Source: Halichoerus grypus | Lineage: Eukaryota > Chordata > Mammalia > Carnivora > Phocidae | NCBI RefSeq assembly: GCF_964656455.1 | Contig: NC_135719.1 | Location: forward strand, 134,601,284-134,665,283 | Length of the DNA: 64,000 nucleotides | Direction of reading: 5' to 3' | Part shown: one piece after another, positions 42,573 through 55,599 of the stretch | Layout of the letters: each line of letters starts with the position of its first letter | Numbering within the stretch: position 1 is the stretch's first letter | The notes under the pieces: generated by a model | Seen by the model: the letters and a program-made list of their open reading frames with translations, nothing else | Told to the model about the DNA's origin: nothing | The model's database searches: none | Made by a program: the position numbers and the translations under genes

Positions 42573-44381
42573 AAATTGGAGGTGTGTTAGGAAAGAAATT
42601 GTAATTTTGAATTGAGATTGTTCTGAATATTAACAAAAGTTCTCATGCCTTATTTCTATTGGAGTTTTTGAATCCTAAGGCTTGAGATGATATAGAGATA
42701 TTGCCGTTAGCCTGTCTTAACTGGTTTGACCAGTTAACCCACAAATTTTGGGCCACTTTTTTTATCCTTTCATGCAGGTTTCAGTAATTAAAAAAAAAAA
42801 AGTGAACAAACAAACAATTTCCCAGACTATGGTTCAAGGATGTTCTCCCAAGAGAAGATCTATAAAATGTGTTTGGGTATGGTAGCATGTGGTCCTCTAC
42901 TTTATATGCAACAAGGACTGATTCTCAGAATGCACATTCTTTTTGAACCACTCTCATTTCTCACCCTCTGTTTATTTTCCCCAACTCTTCAGTAGAAAAA
43001 GCAATCAAGGTGATACAAGGTTCTGGGTCCCAGAAAGCAAAATGAAACCAAATCAATATAGGTACTCTATAGTCACTTAATAATCATATGCTATATTTAT
43101 CTAAAAAGTGATAATTTCTTTAAAATTTAACACCTTGATGGTGTCAAGATTTTCAGAAGGACCTGCCTTAGCATAGCCTCATCAAATTGCTTCTCTATCT
43201 CTCTGATGATGGATAATAACCTCTTAAAAATAATTCATGAGAATTCCCATTTTCATTTTTTTCTGTACTTACAACATTTTAAAAACTGAAATTGTCAATA
43301 AAGTGACATTATTGCTGATGACAAGAATAATAACAAATCTTAAAGTAACTTGCTCAAAGTCACATAAATTAACCTGTAAATTAATCAATAAAATGAAATT
43401 CAATCCAAGTCTTTAAAATTTGAGGCACATTCTCTTAACCATTATGATTCTCCAAAAAATTTACTTCGTAAAATTTTGTGTTATTCAAATTTAAATAAAC
43501 AACTTAAGTTAAAATCCACTCAAAACCTAGTATTTTCCCATTCAAAATGTGTTTAGACTAATGCAGATCTAGCCTAAATTCTAAAACATGGCCTCTACGT
43601 GGGACAAAGAAATAAGATGAAAATATCAACTACATTAAACTAATATATAGAAAAACAATAGCCAGAACTATGAAAAGTTTTTGCTAGTTTAATGTAATTA
43701 GAACTAGGGAAAAACGGAAAACTGACATAGGTTATGACCTGGCTTCAACCTGGGTTTTTTGAGACAGGTGTCACCTCAGAAAAGGTAGAAAATTCACACT
43801 CCTGTCATCATATCAACATGAGCAGTGACTCATAATCTAGACACCAATAGCAAAAGACCCTGGTACATTTTGTCTCATTACACCTTGGATAGTGGTTTGT
43901 CCTGCTTATCTACACCAAATCTTCCCTGCACACTGGGCCAAACGTTACTAAAATAAAGGGAGCTTTATAAATGACATAAACTAATGGGCAAGAAACAGAG
44001 TTAAACTGAGAGTTTTGCATGCATTCTAAAAGTTATAGATCCAATGAATAGAGGGAAATAGTTGAGAGCTAAGATAATGGAAAAAAAAAAGATTTCTTGA
44101 TAGCAGATAACTTAGAAATTATATTTAAAATTTAAGTTGAAAAGCTAGAAATATTAGAAAACCAGGTACTAGAAGTAGGTGAAATAGACAACTTCAGGAT
44201 AGGAGAGCTTGCTTGGATCCAAATTTTAGAAGAGTGCTCTGTCCACTATCTTCTCTCTAAATGTGTAAAGAGTACACATACTTATTTTTCAGAGGATAGG
44301 AACAAAGTAAATACCTTTTTCAGTCCCTTGTAATTGCATGGAAATAATTCTTTATCATGCAGTCAAGAGACGAAGTAAAAG
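42573..44381. other. About 1.8 kb of AT-rich single-copy DNA
   Basis: No recognised interspersed repeat and no open frame of note. An A-run lies at 42789-42801. Confidence 0.5.
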
Positions 44382-44420
44382 TTACATACACAGACACACA
44401 CACCCACACACACACAGACA
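44382..44420. repeat. (CA)n microsatellite
   Basis: Imperfect ACAC units ('agacacacacacccacacac'), directly left of duplication arm B. Confidence 0.88.
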
Positions 44421-44424
44421 TGTT

Positions 44425-45285
44425 CACTAGACTCGTATCAGAAAGAATCATTTGCAAGTATTTTTCCCATTCTATGTTTTTTACTCTCTTGATAGGATCC
44501 TTTCATACAAAACATTTTAAAATTTTGATGAAATTCCATTTACCTTATTTCTTTTTTTGTTTCATGTTTATACAACACACACATCTGGGCATTTCATAAA
44601 TGATCTTTAAAAATGGAATCTGCATGAAATTCCCCAAAAAGAAATTGGATGTAATATTTTAATCATGGAAATACAAGGCAAAAATTTCTCTTCCCCAATG
44701 TCAAAATACAAGAAAACTATTGAAATGAAAAGTTTCTGTAACTCAGTTAAGAATGAAACCTGTCCTAAATATAGTCATGAAACTAAATGTACTCTTTATG
44801 CCACTTAGTAGGAATGTTTGTCTACTTTGTTGCAGAAATATTAATGCATTTGATTATAAGTTGCTACTTCAGACCTCACTCAATCTAATCATTGGCATAT
44901 GTACTGAATCACTTTTCTGCAATCCAAAATATTCTGAATTTTGAAGATATCTTATCCCAGGAGATTCTGTAAGGGCTTGTGACTCTTCAGGGACATAGTA
45001 AAGTAGCAGTGGTGTAAGACCATTTTAGTGTCTAAAGAGTTTTTCTGCATATTACCTCACTTGAGCCTCACCAAAGATTCTTATAGTGGGTGTTATTCTT
45101 ATTTGGCGAGTAAGAACACTGAGTCTCAAAGAGGTTATATGACTTTCCCAAAGATGATAAAGCATAAGAACTGAGAGATTGGATCCCATGTCTTCTGGCT
45201 CCAAATCCCAGGGGATAGCACAGCTTTTATTTGCCACATACACAGGAGGAGATCTACTAAACAAGTTTATCCCCATGCTGTGCCA
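44425..45285 (+). repeat. Arm B of an ancient direct duplication (partner 17430-19365)
   Basis: Aligns in the same order and orientation with arm A and lacks arm A's three later insertions, so it shows the more ancestral layout. It comprises the old L1 fragment (to about 44545), a non-repeat block (44600-44960: 'tctttaaaaatggaatctgc', 'attgaaatgaaaagtttctg', 'gaaacctgtcctaaa') and a MIR (45050-45210), ending with 'gatctactaaacaag'. The shared junction between the L1 fragment and the non-repeat block argues for duplication of a locus, not independent insertions. Confidence 0.65.
45050..45210 (-). mobile_element. MIR, unsplit copy in duplication arm B
   Basis: Reversed MIR: 'attacctcacttgagcctca', 'gagtaagaacactgagtctc', 'tatgactttcccaaagatga', 'ggatcccatgtcttctggct'. 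In arm A the same MIR is broken by an LTR. Confidence 0.78.
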
Positions 45286-45296
45286 TTTCCTTAAAA

Positions 45297-45311
45297 AATA
45301 TATATATATAT
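45297..45311. repeat. Short (TA)n tract
   Basis: 'aatatatatatatatt', marking roughly where the similarity to arm A ends. Confidence 0.7.
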
Positions 45312-45429
45312 TAGTGTTGATTATAAGAAATAGTCTGAGAGTGAAGTAGAAAAAAGTATAAAAGTAAGAAGACATGTATTTTCAGGAAAATGTAAACAGA
45401 AAAGGATACTATTGCTAATACAGAGTTGC

Positions 45430-45545
45430 AAACGCTCAGAGACAAATTATAGGGAAGGTAATATTATCCTCATTTTACAGGGAGGGAAACTGAGGTACAG
45501 AGTTATGTACTAACTTGTTCATGATTTCTAGAGTTAGTGCTGTTA
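45430..45545 (-). mobile_element. MIR fragment
   Basis: The phrases 'attatcctcattttacaggg' and 'aaactgaggtacagagtta' are the well-conserved MIR core in reverse. Confidence 0.8.
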
Positions 45546-47939
45546 TCACTATTCCGTACAATGTCACGCTATTGATACCCTGAAATATGTTTTAAGGCAA
45601 AAACATTTAAACAGAATAAGTAGGCATATTTTTTAGTTCATTAAAGATGCAATTCACAATGATAATATTTACTAAATAACTTTGATGAACATAGAATATT
45701 GAATATTGCCACAAGGCAAAATAGTTAGAAAAGTAAAATGAAATTGACAATATATATTAAAGTCAATTACGTAAGCTGACAATAACATATTAATATTTGT
45801 CTTCAGATACTGTAGGTGGTAATTAATTACATAGATTAATTTAATATATTTGTATATAAAACTGTTCTCTTCATACAAAGGCTATAGTTCCTTTTCAAGA
45901 GCATAATGGAATATTTTAAAATTTGATCTATATGACTCAGGGAAAATATCAGAGCCCAAACCAGGTGTTTCAGAGGTTATATTATTTGACTACAATAGAA
46001 TATCCCTTTAAATTAATAACAGCTAACCACCATCCAATAAAAATGAAACAAAATCACCTTTATCCAAAGAAATCAATAAAAATTCCCAAATAGCTATAAA
46101 CTTAAAAACAAATCTACCTAAAACTTTTGCCAAAGTTTTAGGAAATAAAAACTGTAATTATGATGACAATAATACATATAAAAATGTATGGTATTTATCC
46201 CAAGATGTATAAAGAGGAAATTATTATTTAATGTTTTTATTTTTAAAGAAAAAAATTAGAATAAATAACCTCTGCAATCGAGGAAGGCACATATAGTCAC
46301 ACAGACACACACACTCATATGCACACACCTCTAAGGAGAATAGGTACTGCTAGAAAATTAACAGAATTTACAAATTGAGGTAAGATTAAATTTTTTGAAA
46401 GATAAACCACTGACAAAGCTATTCATGGAAAAAGGAGAAATACAACAGCTTACTATTGTAAAATAGAGGATAAAACCACATTTAAAATACAGATTTAGAC
46501 TGAAGAGGCCAGTAACTATAAAAGATATTCAAAATGTAACAACAGACAAACAGACTTTTTATCATTACCAAGACTAGAGAACTTTTCAGAAAATTCTAAC
46601 AAACCATCCGAGAATAGATACTTTCATATAATTTGATCAGTATCAAAGCTTAGAAAAATGTGAAAAGCATGGAAAGATGTTTAATCATAATAGTAAATAG
46701 AAAAGATATGAACTACTAACACAGTAAAATATTACCTTTAGCTATCATATTTACCAAGATTTAAAAATAGTGATGTGATTCAGTCGTGCTGAGACAATTA
46801 AGGAAAAAAATCATATCTGGCTCATGAACATAAATATTGATTGTGTTTTCCTGGAGGCATTTGCTACAAAAATACTGTAGGACATCTAAGTCACTAATTC
46901 ATACCTAAGAATTTGATGTAAGGAAGTAATAAAAACAAAGTGCATACCCAGACATATATGTATAAGGATCTTTATTATAGTGTTGCTTCTTTTTCCAGTA
47001 TCTAATAATATTTGTATGGTCAAGTCAATTTTGGTGCATTCATATGTCTATAAATGGACTATTATGAACTCATCAAGAGAGATGATATAGAGATCTATTT
47101 ATTGACACAGAAATATCTTCATCATTTATGGGAAAATACAATAAAATATTTAAAATAATTTCTGTATATATTTTATTTATCCATATTGCTTTATATATAT
47201 TATAAAATATATACTGTATAATATATGTTATGTGTTTTATATAAATAATCATTAAATAGTTGATAAGCAGAGCCCTAAGCATTTGTTAAACAGCCACCAG
47301 AAATGAAGGGTTGGGGAAGACTAGTTCATAGAACAGTTGTTAACTATAACTGAGTGCAGAAAGACCAGCACTACTTCAGCAAAAGGAAGGGAATATAAAC
47401 AAAATCTTGGAGGTGGAGAGTTTGGTGTTTGGTGGGTGACCTATGCTGGATGAGAAACATGAAAGAAATCTGAATTATGGTCAGTTTATACAAGACTTGT
47501 TCCTACATTCATCATGAACAACCTGCATTTATCTGGAAACTTGATCTTCTAGAGTGAAAAATCTTTTTTTGTTGCTCTTCACTGGTATCCACTTGACTCT
47601 TTCAGAAACATGGCTTTTTTTTTGGTGACATATCCAGTAAGACTCTGATAGTTCCTACCAAAACATTGGCACCTATTTGACATTTGATAAATACTTCTCA
47701 AATATGAGCAGGACACAAGTGAGCACTTGGGCTAGCTCATAGTGGTTTGTCTGAATCTTCGTAAATCTCTCTCTTCAGACTGTTTTCAGGGAGGCACACA
47801 TCACGATGGACTGTCATTTCCTGGCCTCTTATATATCCTTTTGAAAGTGCTGATGCACGGTTGATCAATGAATAGAAACTGGACTGGTAGCAATATTCTG
47901 TATGATCCCAACATTTGGCCATTACAAACATGGTTTCTA
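45546..47939. other. About 2.4 kb of AT-rich DNA
   Basis: No SINE or clear LINE. A short CA tract lies near 46301-46327 and TA-rich DNA at 47165-47235. The right end (47880-47939) may already be old LINE sequence leading into the L1 that follows. Open frames are short and unrecognised. Confidence 0.5.
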
Positions 47940-48802
47940 TGAATACCTTGTTCATATGCTTTTGTTCTTCTGTGTGACTGTAGCTTTAAGATAGATCCCT
48001 GGAACTGGTCAAAGTATGTGCATGAAGAGTACTTTTGTTGCTCATTTATGGTTCACCTGTTGGCCATCCCTATGTCTTTTGAAAAATGTCTATTCAGATC
48101 CATTGTCAATTTTACATTTTTTGCTATTAAATTATATGAGTTCCTTAAATATTTTAAATATTAATCTCTTATCAGATATATAGTTTACAAATATTTTCTC
48201 CCAATCCATAGGTTTCCTATTCACCCTGCTGATTACTTCCTTTGTTCTGCAAAAGCTATTTAATTTAATGCAAACTTTTGCATTTGTTGACTATGCTTTT
48301 AGTGTCATGACCAAAAAAATTATTCCCAAGACCAATGTCAAGAAACCTTTTCCCCTATATTTTATTCTAGTGGTTTTACAGTTTCAGGTCTTAAATTTAA
48401 GTTTTTAGTCATTTTGAGTTGATTTTTGTATATAGTATGACATTAAAGGACACTTGAAGACACTTTCATTCTTCTGCATGTGACTATCAATTTTTCCAAT
48501 ACAACTTATTAAAGAGACTATTATTCCCTTATTGTGTGTTCTTGCCACCCTTGTCAAAGATTAGTTGACCCAGAATGTGTGAATTTATTTCTGGGCTCTC
48601 TTTTCTGTTCCTATATGTCTATTTTTAGTGTCTGTACCATATTGTTTTGATTATCAAAGATTTATAATATATTTTGAAATCAAGGAGTATGAAATAAAAA
48701 TCAAAATACAAATCAAAACCGCAATGAGCTATCACCTACCACCTGTCAGGATGGCTATTATCAAAAAGATAAAAGATAACAAGTGTTGGTGAAGATATGG
48801 AA

Positions 48803-49043
48803 AAAAGGGAATCATTTTTATTTTATTTACTTATTTGTTAATTAATTAATTAATTAATTAATTTGAGAGAGAGAGAGAGCGAGAGAGCATGGGGGAGGAC
48901 CAGAGGGAGAGAGACAAGCAAAGTCAGTGCCGAGCACAGAGTCCAACGCAGGGCTCAATCCCATGTTTTGAGAACATGACCTGAGCTGAAATCGAGTCAG
49001 AGGCTTAACCAACTGAGCCCCCCAAGACCCCTGAAAAGGGAAT
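48803..49043 (-). mobile_element. Carnivore SINE, older subtype
   Basis: The body is about 48813-49032, reverse, with a TTAA-unit tail ('gttaattaattaattaatta'), a GA-rich stretch and 'gaacatgacctgagctgaaa'. Flanks 'aaaagggaat' at 48803-48812 and 49034-49043 are identical. It is nested in the 5'-inverted L1. Confidence 0.93.
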
Positions 49044-49299
49044 TCTTGTACACCCTTGTTGGGGATGTAAATTGGTAAAGCCAATACAGAAAACAGTACA
49101 GAGGTTCCTCAAAAAATGAAAAATAAAACTACCATATGATCCAGTAATTTTATATCTAAGTATATATCTAAAGGAAATAAAAACTGGACCTGGAAGAGGT
49201 ATCTGCACTCACATGTTCATTGAAGCATTGTTCACAATAGCCAAAATATGGAAACAACCTAAATATCTGCCAATGGATGCATGAGTGAATAAATGTAGT

Positions 49300-49331
49300 A
49301 CACACACACACACACACACATACACACACAC
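49300..49331. repeat. (CA)n microsatellite inside L1
   Basis: About 14 CA units with one TA interruption, replacing L1 ORF2 sequence at this point. Confidence 0.92.
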
Positions 49332-49688
49332 GCGGCAATACTATTAGCCTTAAAAAATAAGGAAATCCTGCCATTTGCAACAATATAGATGAACCTGAAG
49401 CACATTATGCTAAGTTCCATAAGCCAGGAACAGAAAGACAAATGCTGCATGATCTCACTTATATATGGAATTTAAAACAGTCAAACTCATAAGAAGCAGA
49501 GAGTAGAATGGTGGTTGCTGGCAGAGGTGGGTGGAATGAGAAGTTGGTCAAAGGGTACAAGGTTTCAGTTATGCAAGTTGAATGAATTCTGGAAATCTAA
49601 TGTACACCATGGTGGCAATAGTTAACAATACCGTATTATATACTTGAAATTTGCTAATAGAATAGATCTTAAATTAAATCTTCTCATT

Positions 49689-49705
49689 ACACACACACAC
49701 ACACA
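49689..49705. repeat. Short (CA)n tract
   Basis: Eight AC units in the L1 3' UTR. Confidence 0.85.
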
Positions 49706-49845
49706 ATGGCAATTATGTAGAAGTGATGGGTAAGCTATTTGGCTTGATTGTGATGATCATTTCACAGTGTATATGTAAATCAAAACATTGAGTTGTACAT
49801 CATGAATACACACAATTTTTATGTTAGAGAGATCACAATATAAAA

Positions 49846-50954
49846 ATGAAGGGAAAAATATCTGCATGCTGTAAATCTCTTTCTCTTATACCTCCTTTCT
49901 CTTTTGTGTCTTTCTACTATATTTATTTGTTATCTCCTTCATTCTGTGATAGCTATACTATTGTGCTTATAGATACTGCTGTGGTAACTTTGAAAAAAAA
50001 AATGAGAAAGTGTTATTTGCCACAATATTTCTACATCTTGGCAGTTTTAACTGTAAGTACAATGAATTGTTATAAAATGTGGTTGAGTCTCCATGGACTT
50101 TGTTAACTTTTCAAATTAAACTTTATTGATGTTTTATAGCTTCACATTGAGATTTTACAATTCTGTCTTTAGTGAAATTATTTTATGGAATTAATGTTGT
50201 GAACTAAATTATTTTAAAACTTAACCCCATACAAAAAATATTATCTGGTTCTTAGATGAAAAAATATGCAATGAAAGTTTAAACAAGCTAAAGATTATTG
50301 AATAAGATATACTGGGTTGAATTATTTATTAAAAAATATTGTGATTTATTAATACAAATTGCTATTAATGCAGCAGTTTCAAAGATCAAAGAATAATCAG
50401 ATGATTGGAAATATAACATGTTTTCCTAGGTTTTGCCACTGTCATTTAGGTCAATATTAAGCTGAGATAAATAAATGATTTTTTTTTTTCCCACTTAGAT
50501 TACTTACTATGGAAGTTCCTGAACTCACCATTCTTAAAATGAATGCATCTAATTCTCCATAGACATGAAAAAAAGGTTGCAGTGTGTTCTTACCAAAGAC
50601 TAAAGAGTTAGGACACTAAAAAGTGCTCTGTCTAGAGCTTTATTTCTCTCCTTGATTGGGTTTGGAGTTGGGACTCTCCTAGATTACTGACAAGAAAATA
50701 ACTAATGAGATGAATTTGTCTCCCAATATTGAGATCAACTTCAAGAGATGTATTAAGGAGAACCTGACTTATTACTAAGATTCAGTCTTAAGTAAAGATA
50801 ATAAATATGTTTTACCTGTGCACGCACACACACACACACACACACACAAGATGCATTAACAAATTAATGTAATTTTCTGTAAAGAAAATATTCATAAGTC
50901 CCTTCAACTTTATAGCTCCAATCGTGAGAGTTTTGTTCTAACAATTCTACTGAC
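49846..50954. other. AT-rich single-copy stretch
   Basis: No interspersed repeat recognised. The 86-codon frame at 49846-50106 is unrecognised. A (CA)n tract sits at 50821-50848. Confidence 0.5.
50821..50848. repeat. (CA)n microsatellite
   Basis: About 13 CA units ('cacgcacacacacacacaca'). Confidence 0.93.
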
Positions 50955-52030
50955 TGCATTTTTTCTCAAAGCTTTATTGAGATATGATTCAAATGCCATA
51001 TAATTCACTAGTTTAAATTGTACAGTTCAATGATATTTAGTATATTCAACAAGATGTAACCATTACCACAATAAATTTTAGGGACATTTTCAAGGTTTTT
51101 CTGTTCTGTAGCATGCATCAGTACTTTATTCCCTTTTATTTCCAAGAGATATTCAATTATGTGAATATACCATATTTAATTTATCTCTTCATTAGTTGAT
51201 GGACATAGTTGTTTCCACTTTTTGGCTGTTATTAGTAGAACTACTGTGATCATTCATGTATACATTTGTTTGCATGGACTTGTTTTCATTTTTCTTTGGT
51301 ATATAACCAGGAGTAGATTTGTTATGTCATATGGTAACTCAATGTTTAACATTTGAGAAACCCCTAGATTCTTTCAAGGTGGCTGCACAATTTTACATTC
51401 CCACCAGTAGTATATGAGAGTTCAAATTTCTCTGCATCATCATTATTATTTGCCTTTTTAAATTATAATCACCATGATTTGCATCTCTCTCATGGCTAAT
51501 GGTATTGAGCATTTATTCATGTACATTGGTCTTTTGTACATCTTCTTTGTAGAGATGTCTGTTCTGATTATTTGCACATTTTCTAATGGAGTTGTTCAAT
51601 TATGGAGTTGTAAGAGTTCTATATATATTCTAAATACAAATCTCTTATCAGATATATGATTTAAAAATACTTAAGCCCATTCTGTGGGTTGCCCTTACAC
51701 TTTCAGGATGGTGCTCTTTGAAGCACTAACTTTTAACATTTTTATAAAGTTCAATTTTATGTATTTCCTTCTTTGTTGTTTTAAGTATTCTCTTTAAGAA
51801 TCCTTGCATAATTCAAGGTCATTCTTATGTGGTGTTCTAAGAGTTTTGTAGTTTTGTCTTTACATTTAGATCTTTGATTCATTTTTAATTTTTTTGTGTA
51901 TGGTGTGAGGAAGGGGTCCAAATTCACTCTTTTGCACATGGACCTCCAATTGTTCCAGCAACGTGTGTTGATGTTGAAGAGACTATTCTTTTCTGTATTT
52001 AGTTGTCTTGACATTTGAGGAATACTGATT
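50955..52030 (-). mobile_element. Old LINE-1 3' half, minus strand
   Basis: Reversed landmarks in order: 'aaagctttattgagatatga', 'cttcattagttgatggacat', 'atatggtaactcaatgttta', 'caccagtagtatatgagag', 'tctcttatcagatatatgat', 'gtgtatggtgtgaggaagg', 'ttgttccagcaacgtgtgtt'. These cover the 3' UTR back into ORF2. A 77-codon frame on the minus strand (51781-52014) is a surviving ORF2 piece. Confidence 0.83.
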
Positions 52031-54229
52031 AAGTTTTGAAGATGATTTTATTGTATTGGTTTCCCTAAAGAATAATTTCAGATATGTCATTCCTGTAGCT
52101 ATGCAAATCTTAACCCTTGGAAAGAGATGACTAGCGTTCTGTTTAGTACTGATAAGTATACATTCTACAGTTTAATGATTATTTTAACACTTTTGAGATT
52201 GTAAATATTGCAGTATCAGTAAAAAACTGGTCTTAGTAGCATATTGCTTACAGCTTTAATCGTATTTAACAACAAGAGCTGTTCTGTGGGTCTATGTATG
52301 CATGAATTTGTATTCATGGTATCGCGTGTGTGCGTGTTTGTATGTGACACACAGAAAGACTATATGTAATAGTATGTCTGAAGGAAGAATGGGCTAAATT
52401 CTGTTGATATGTAATAGTGGAGTTGTACCTAATATGAGTTAAGTTCTAGAATCAGTTAATAAGTGGGAAAAAATTAAAATCCACCTGTGAAATCTCTTAA
52501 ATTGCTTAGAAGTGGGTTATTAAAATTTCAACATGCAAGACGACAATTTTTATTTTGCATGTTAGAAGAAATTGGAGCGGACGTTGAAAGCCAGTAAGTT
52601 GCTGTCACATTCATTGTTTCATGTCTGAAGAGTGCAGCTAAAAATTACCTTCCCCTACCCATCCTTATGAAGAAAAGCCCTATTCAAAATGTTTTGCATT
52701 GAGATAGATGAATAAGGGAAAAAACCAAATATGTCTTATCTGGCCAAGAAATAAAGACCATTAAAATTACAAACCAATTGGTAATTCTATGTACTAATAA
52801 GGTTCAGGGTATTTACCCATATAAGTCACATTAATTCCTTGTTATAAATTATTACCTCTTATTTTACTTACAGTTCCTAATTATCTGGCAGCAGTATAAT
52901 GTGACTGAAAATAAGTAAAAGAAAAAGAAATCTTTGATAAATTATACAAAATTATAAAAGATTAGAGTCCCTGAGATTATCATTGAAATATAGTACATTT
53001 CTCGCCACTGAAAGTATAAATTTTGTTCATTGTACTCCATTTGAGAACATAAGAATGAATGTACTTCCTATTTGAAGTACTTCCACAAAAATAGTTAACA
53101 TAAAATCTTGTTCTGTATAGTCACCCAGTTGCCAAGTTGCTTTGACTCTTTATACATTCTCTCCTTTCTACCTCCTACTCTCTATTCTGACAGTAGCTAT
53201 ATGTTTTCTCTAGAAAATTATCAGTCTTCTTTCTGCTTTTGCTATTTCTATTCCTTCCCTGTTCAAAACCTTCTAAAGCAAAATTCTATAATGTAACTCT
53301 TCTGTTAAAGCAGAATAAGTCAGCAAAGTTTTTAAAACTCTCAGTGTTTCACTATTGCCCACAGAATAAAGGAAAAAAATAGGCAAAGTATAGAGGTATG
53401 GCAGTCCATCAGCTTCTGACTGAAGTGGCCTATTGTACGGATAGATTGCATAGATAAAATATATTTAATCACTGCCCCAGGGCTTAAATCTGGCACAGAA
53501 CATATATGTTTTTAATCACTGTTTTAGTCCAAGTTCTGTGAGAAGTAGATGTCAAGATTGTTTATTTATTAGGGGAACAACTTGTGAACAAAAAATTAGA
53601 GGGGAGGGAGCCAGGATGTCAGCGCATGATTCAGGTATGATCTTGAATGAAGGGAAAAGGTGGGTGAAAGCATCTTAGTTTGCAGTAAAGTTCCTGAGAA
53701 AATGAGACAAGACTATCGGGGGCATTCTCAAGCCAAGGTTGCTCCTGAGGAGAATACTGTGTCTTCCAGGAATGGGCATGCCTTGGCATCTCTGCTGTGT
53801 TCAGTAACTAGTTGAGAGCAACTATGGAAACCATAAATTTGGTACAAAGACAATGTTGAATTTTGGACTACAGCAGCTGGAGCCTGTAACTAAGAAATCT
53901 AAAAACTTCATTGTTGTGGCTGCCACAGCAAACAGCACACCTTCAAAAAGAATGATTTCCATCTACATCATGATTTGGAGATCATAATAGCTGAAAAATG
54001 GCTGAAGGAATTCCCATATGGGCAGTTTTTGTTTTACTTCTAGAAAATAATGTTCCAATTGAACAATTCAAAGTACATATTTTTCATGGTACACTGCTTC
54101 TGAGTATCTAATTCATCAGTGTCCACCAGAAACAGAAGATTAAGTTTTAACACAGGTATTTCTGAGTGAGTATCTCAATTCATATTCTCACTAGCAACAT
54201 GCCCAGGTTTTAGTTCCTACCATCTTTAT
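52031..54229. other. About 2.2 kb of mostly single-copy DNA
   Basis: No SINE or L1 recognised. 53520-53990 has a less AT-rich texture and may be an old unrecognised element. Open frames are short and unrecognised. Confidence 0.5.
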
Positions 54230-55545
54230 CAACACTTGGTAATTATAGACTCTTGAATTTTAACCAGTATATAAGTGTATAGCTCTATCATATGGATCAT
54301 GCTTTTGATGTCATATCTAAGAACTTTCTCACCTTACTCAAAGTCACAAAGATTTTCTAGTGTGTTGCCATTTGGTTACAGTTCTAGTTTTACATTCAAG
54401 TCTCTAATCCATTCTGAATTAATTGTTTTATATGATGTGAGGTATGGATTGGTTCTCTTTTTAAATATGTGCCAGCATCATTTGTTGAAATGCTTCTATT
54501 TTTTCCACTGAATTGTCTTTGAACTTTTATCAAAAATCAAATGACCATATGTGTCCACTATTTGTTCTGTTCCACTGATCTCTTTGTCTGTATATATGCT
54601 AATATCACACTGTCTTAATTCCTTTAGCTTTAGAGTAAGTCTTGAAGTCAAATGTTTTCAGCCTTCAACTTTGTTCTTCAAATTTGTTTTGGTTATTTTA
54701 GAAGTTCTTTTAATTTTAATACAATTCTTACTATCTAATTTCTACAAAAAAAATCTAGTGGTATTTCAGCTAAGATTATTTTGAACTTGTTGAAGATAAA
54801 TTGTGGGAAATGATCTCTAGTATTATTGACTATTCTGTTCCATGAATGTAGTACAATTCACCATTTATTCAGATCCTCTTTAATATGTCTTAACAGTGTA
54901 TTATAGGTTTAAGCATACAGCTCTTATAATTCTTGTCAGATTTGTCCTTGAGTATTTTATACTTTTTCATGCTATTAAAATGTCATTTTTAACTTTGATT
55001 TCTGTACATTCTTTGCTAGTACAATTGATTTTTTATATTAGTTCTGTGATTCTAATTTAAACTTACCAAATGACTTATTCTAGTAGCTTTTTTGGTAGAT
55101 TTCTATATTTGCAAATTCTCTATTTAAAATATCATGCCATCTTTGACTAGAGATAGCTTTACTTCTTCCTATACAATCAGGATGACTTTTATTTATTTTC
55201 TTGCCTGACTTCACTAGCTAGACCCCTTTAGTAGAATGGTGAATAAAATGGGTAAGAATAGACTTCTTTTCTTACTCCTGATTATAGAGGGAAATTTTTC
55301 AATCTTTCACTGTTAAGTATGATGTTATCTGTAGGTTTTTATAGACACCATTAATCAGGTTGAGAAAGTTCAATTCCATTGTTGAAATTTTATCAGGAAG
55401 GGGTTTGTACTTTGCCAAGTGCTTTACCTGCATCTATAGCGATAACCTTATGGTTTTCTTTTTCAGTTTGTTAATATGGTGCAATTGCTTAGATAAACAT
55501 CCTGGGTCATGATGTATTATCTGTCTTACATATCATTGGACTGGA
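54230..55545 (-). mobile_element. Old LINE-1 ORF2 region, minus strand
   Basis: Reversed L1 ORF2 order: 'atgcttttgatgtcatatct', 'tttatatgatgtgaggtatg', 'catcatttgttgaaatgctt', 'tgttctgttccactgatctc', 'aggtttttatagacaccatt', 'ttgccaagtgctttacctgc', 'tgggtcatgatgtattatct'. Heavily decayed; no useful frame. Confidence 0.75.
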
Positions 55546-55599
55546 TATTAATATTAAATATTAAATAATAATATCAATATTAAGTAAATTCAAATAGTA

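Larger units (their letters stand above)
47940..49845 (+). mobile_element. Old LINE-1 with 5' inversion (twin priming)
   Basis: 48698-49845 reads as forward L1: 'aaatcaaaaccgcaatgagc', 'caagtgttggtgaagatatg', 'cacaatagccaaaatatgga', 'tgatctcacttatatatgga' and a 3' UTR. 47940-48697 reads as reverse L1 (ORF2), and its content is exactly the part expected just upstream of the forward segment. The junction is near 48697. This is the twin-priming pattern. The element is diverged, has no coding capacity, and contains a SINE (48813-49032) and CA repeats. Confidence 0.8.

Noticed and set aside
35530..42595. Short 'agaaa' direct repeat flanking the large L1 as target-site duplication
   Set aside because: Five bases that overlap the A-tail are not enough to support the call.
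45052..45375. 107-codon minus-strand open frame
   Set aside because: It mostly translates the MIR in duplication arm B and the TA-rich edge.
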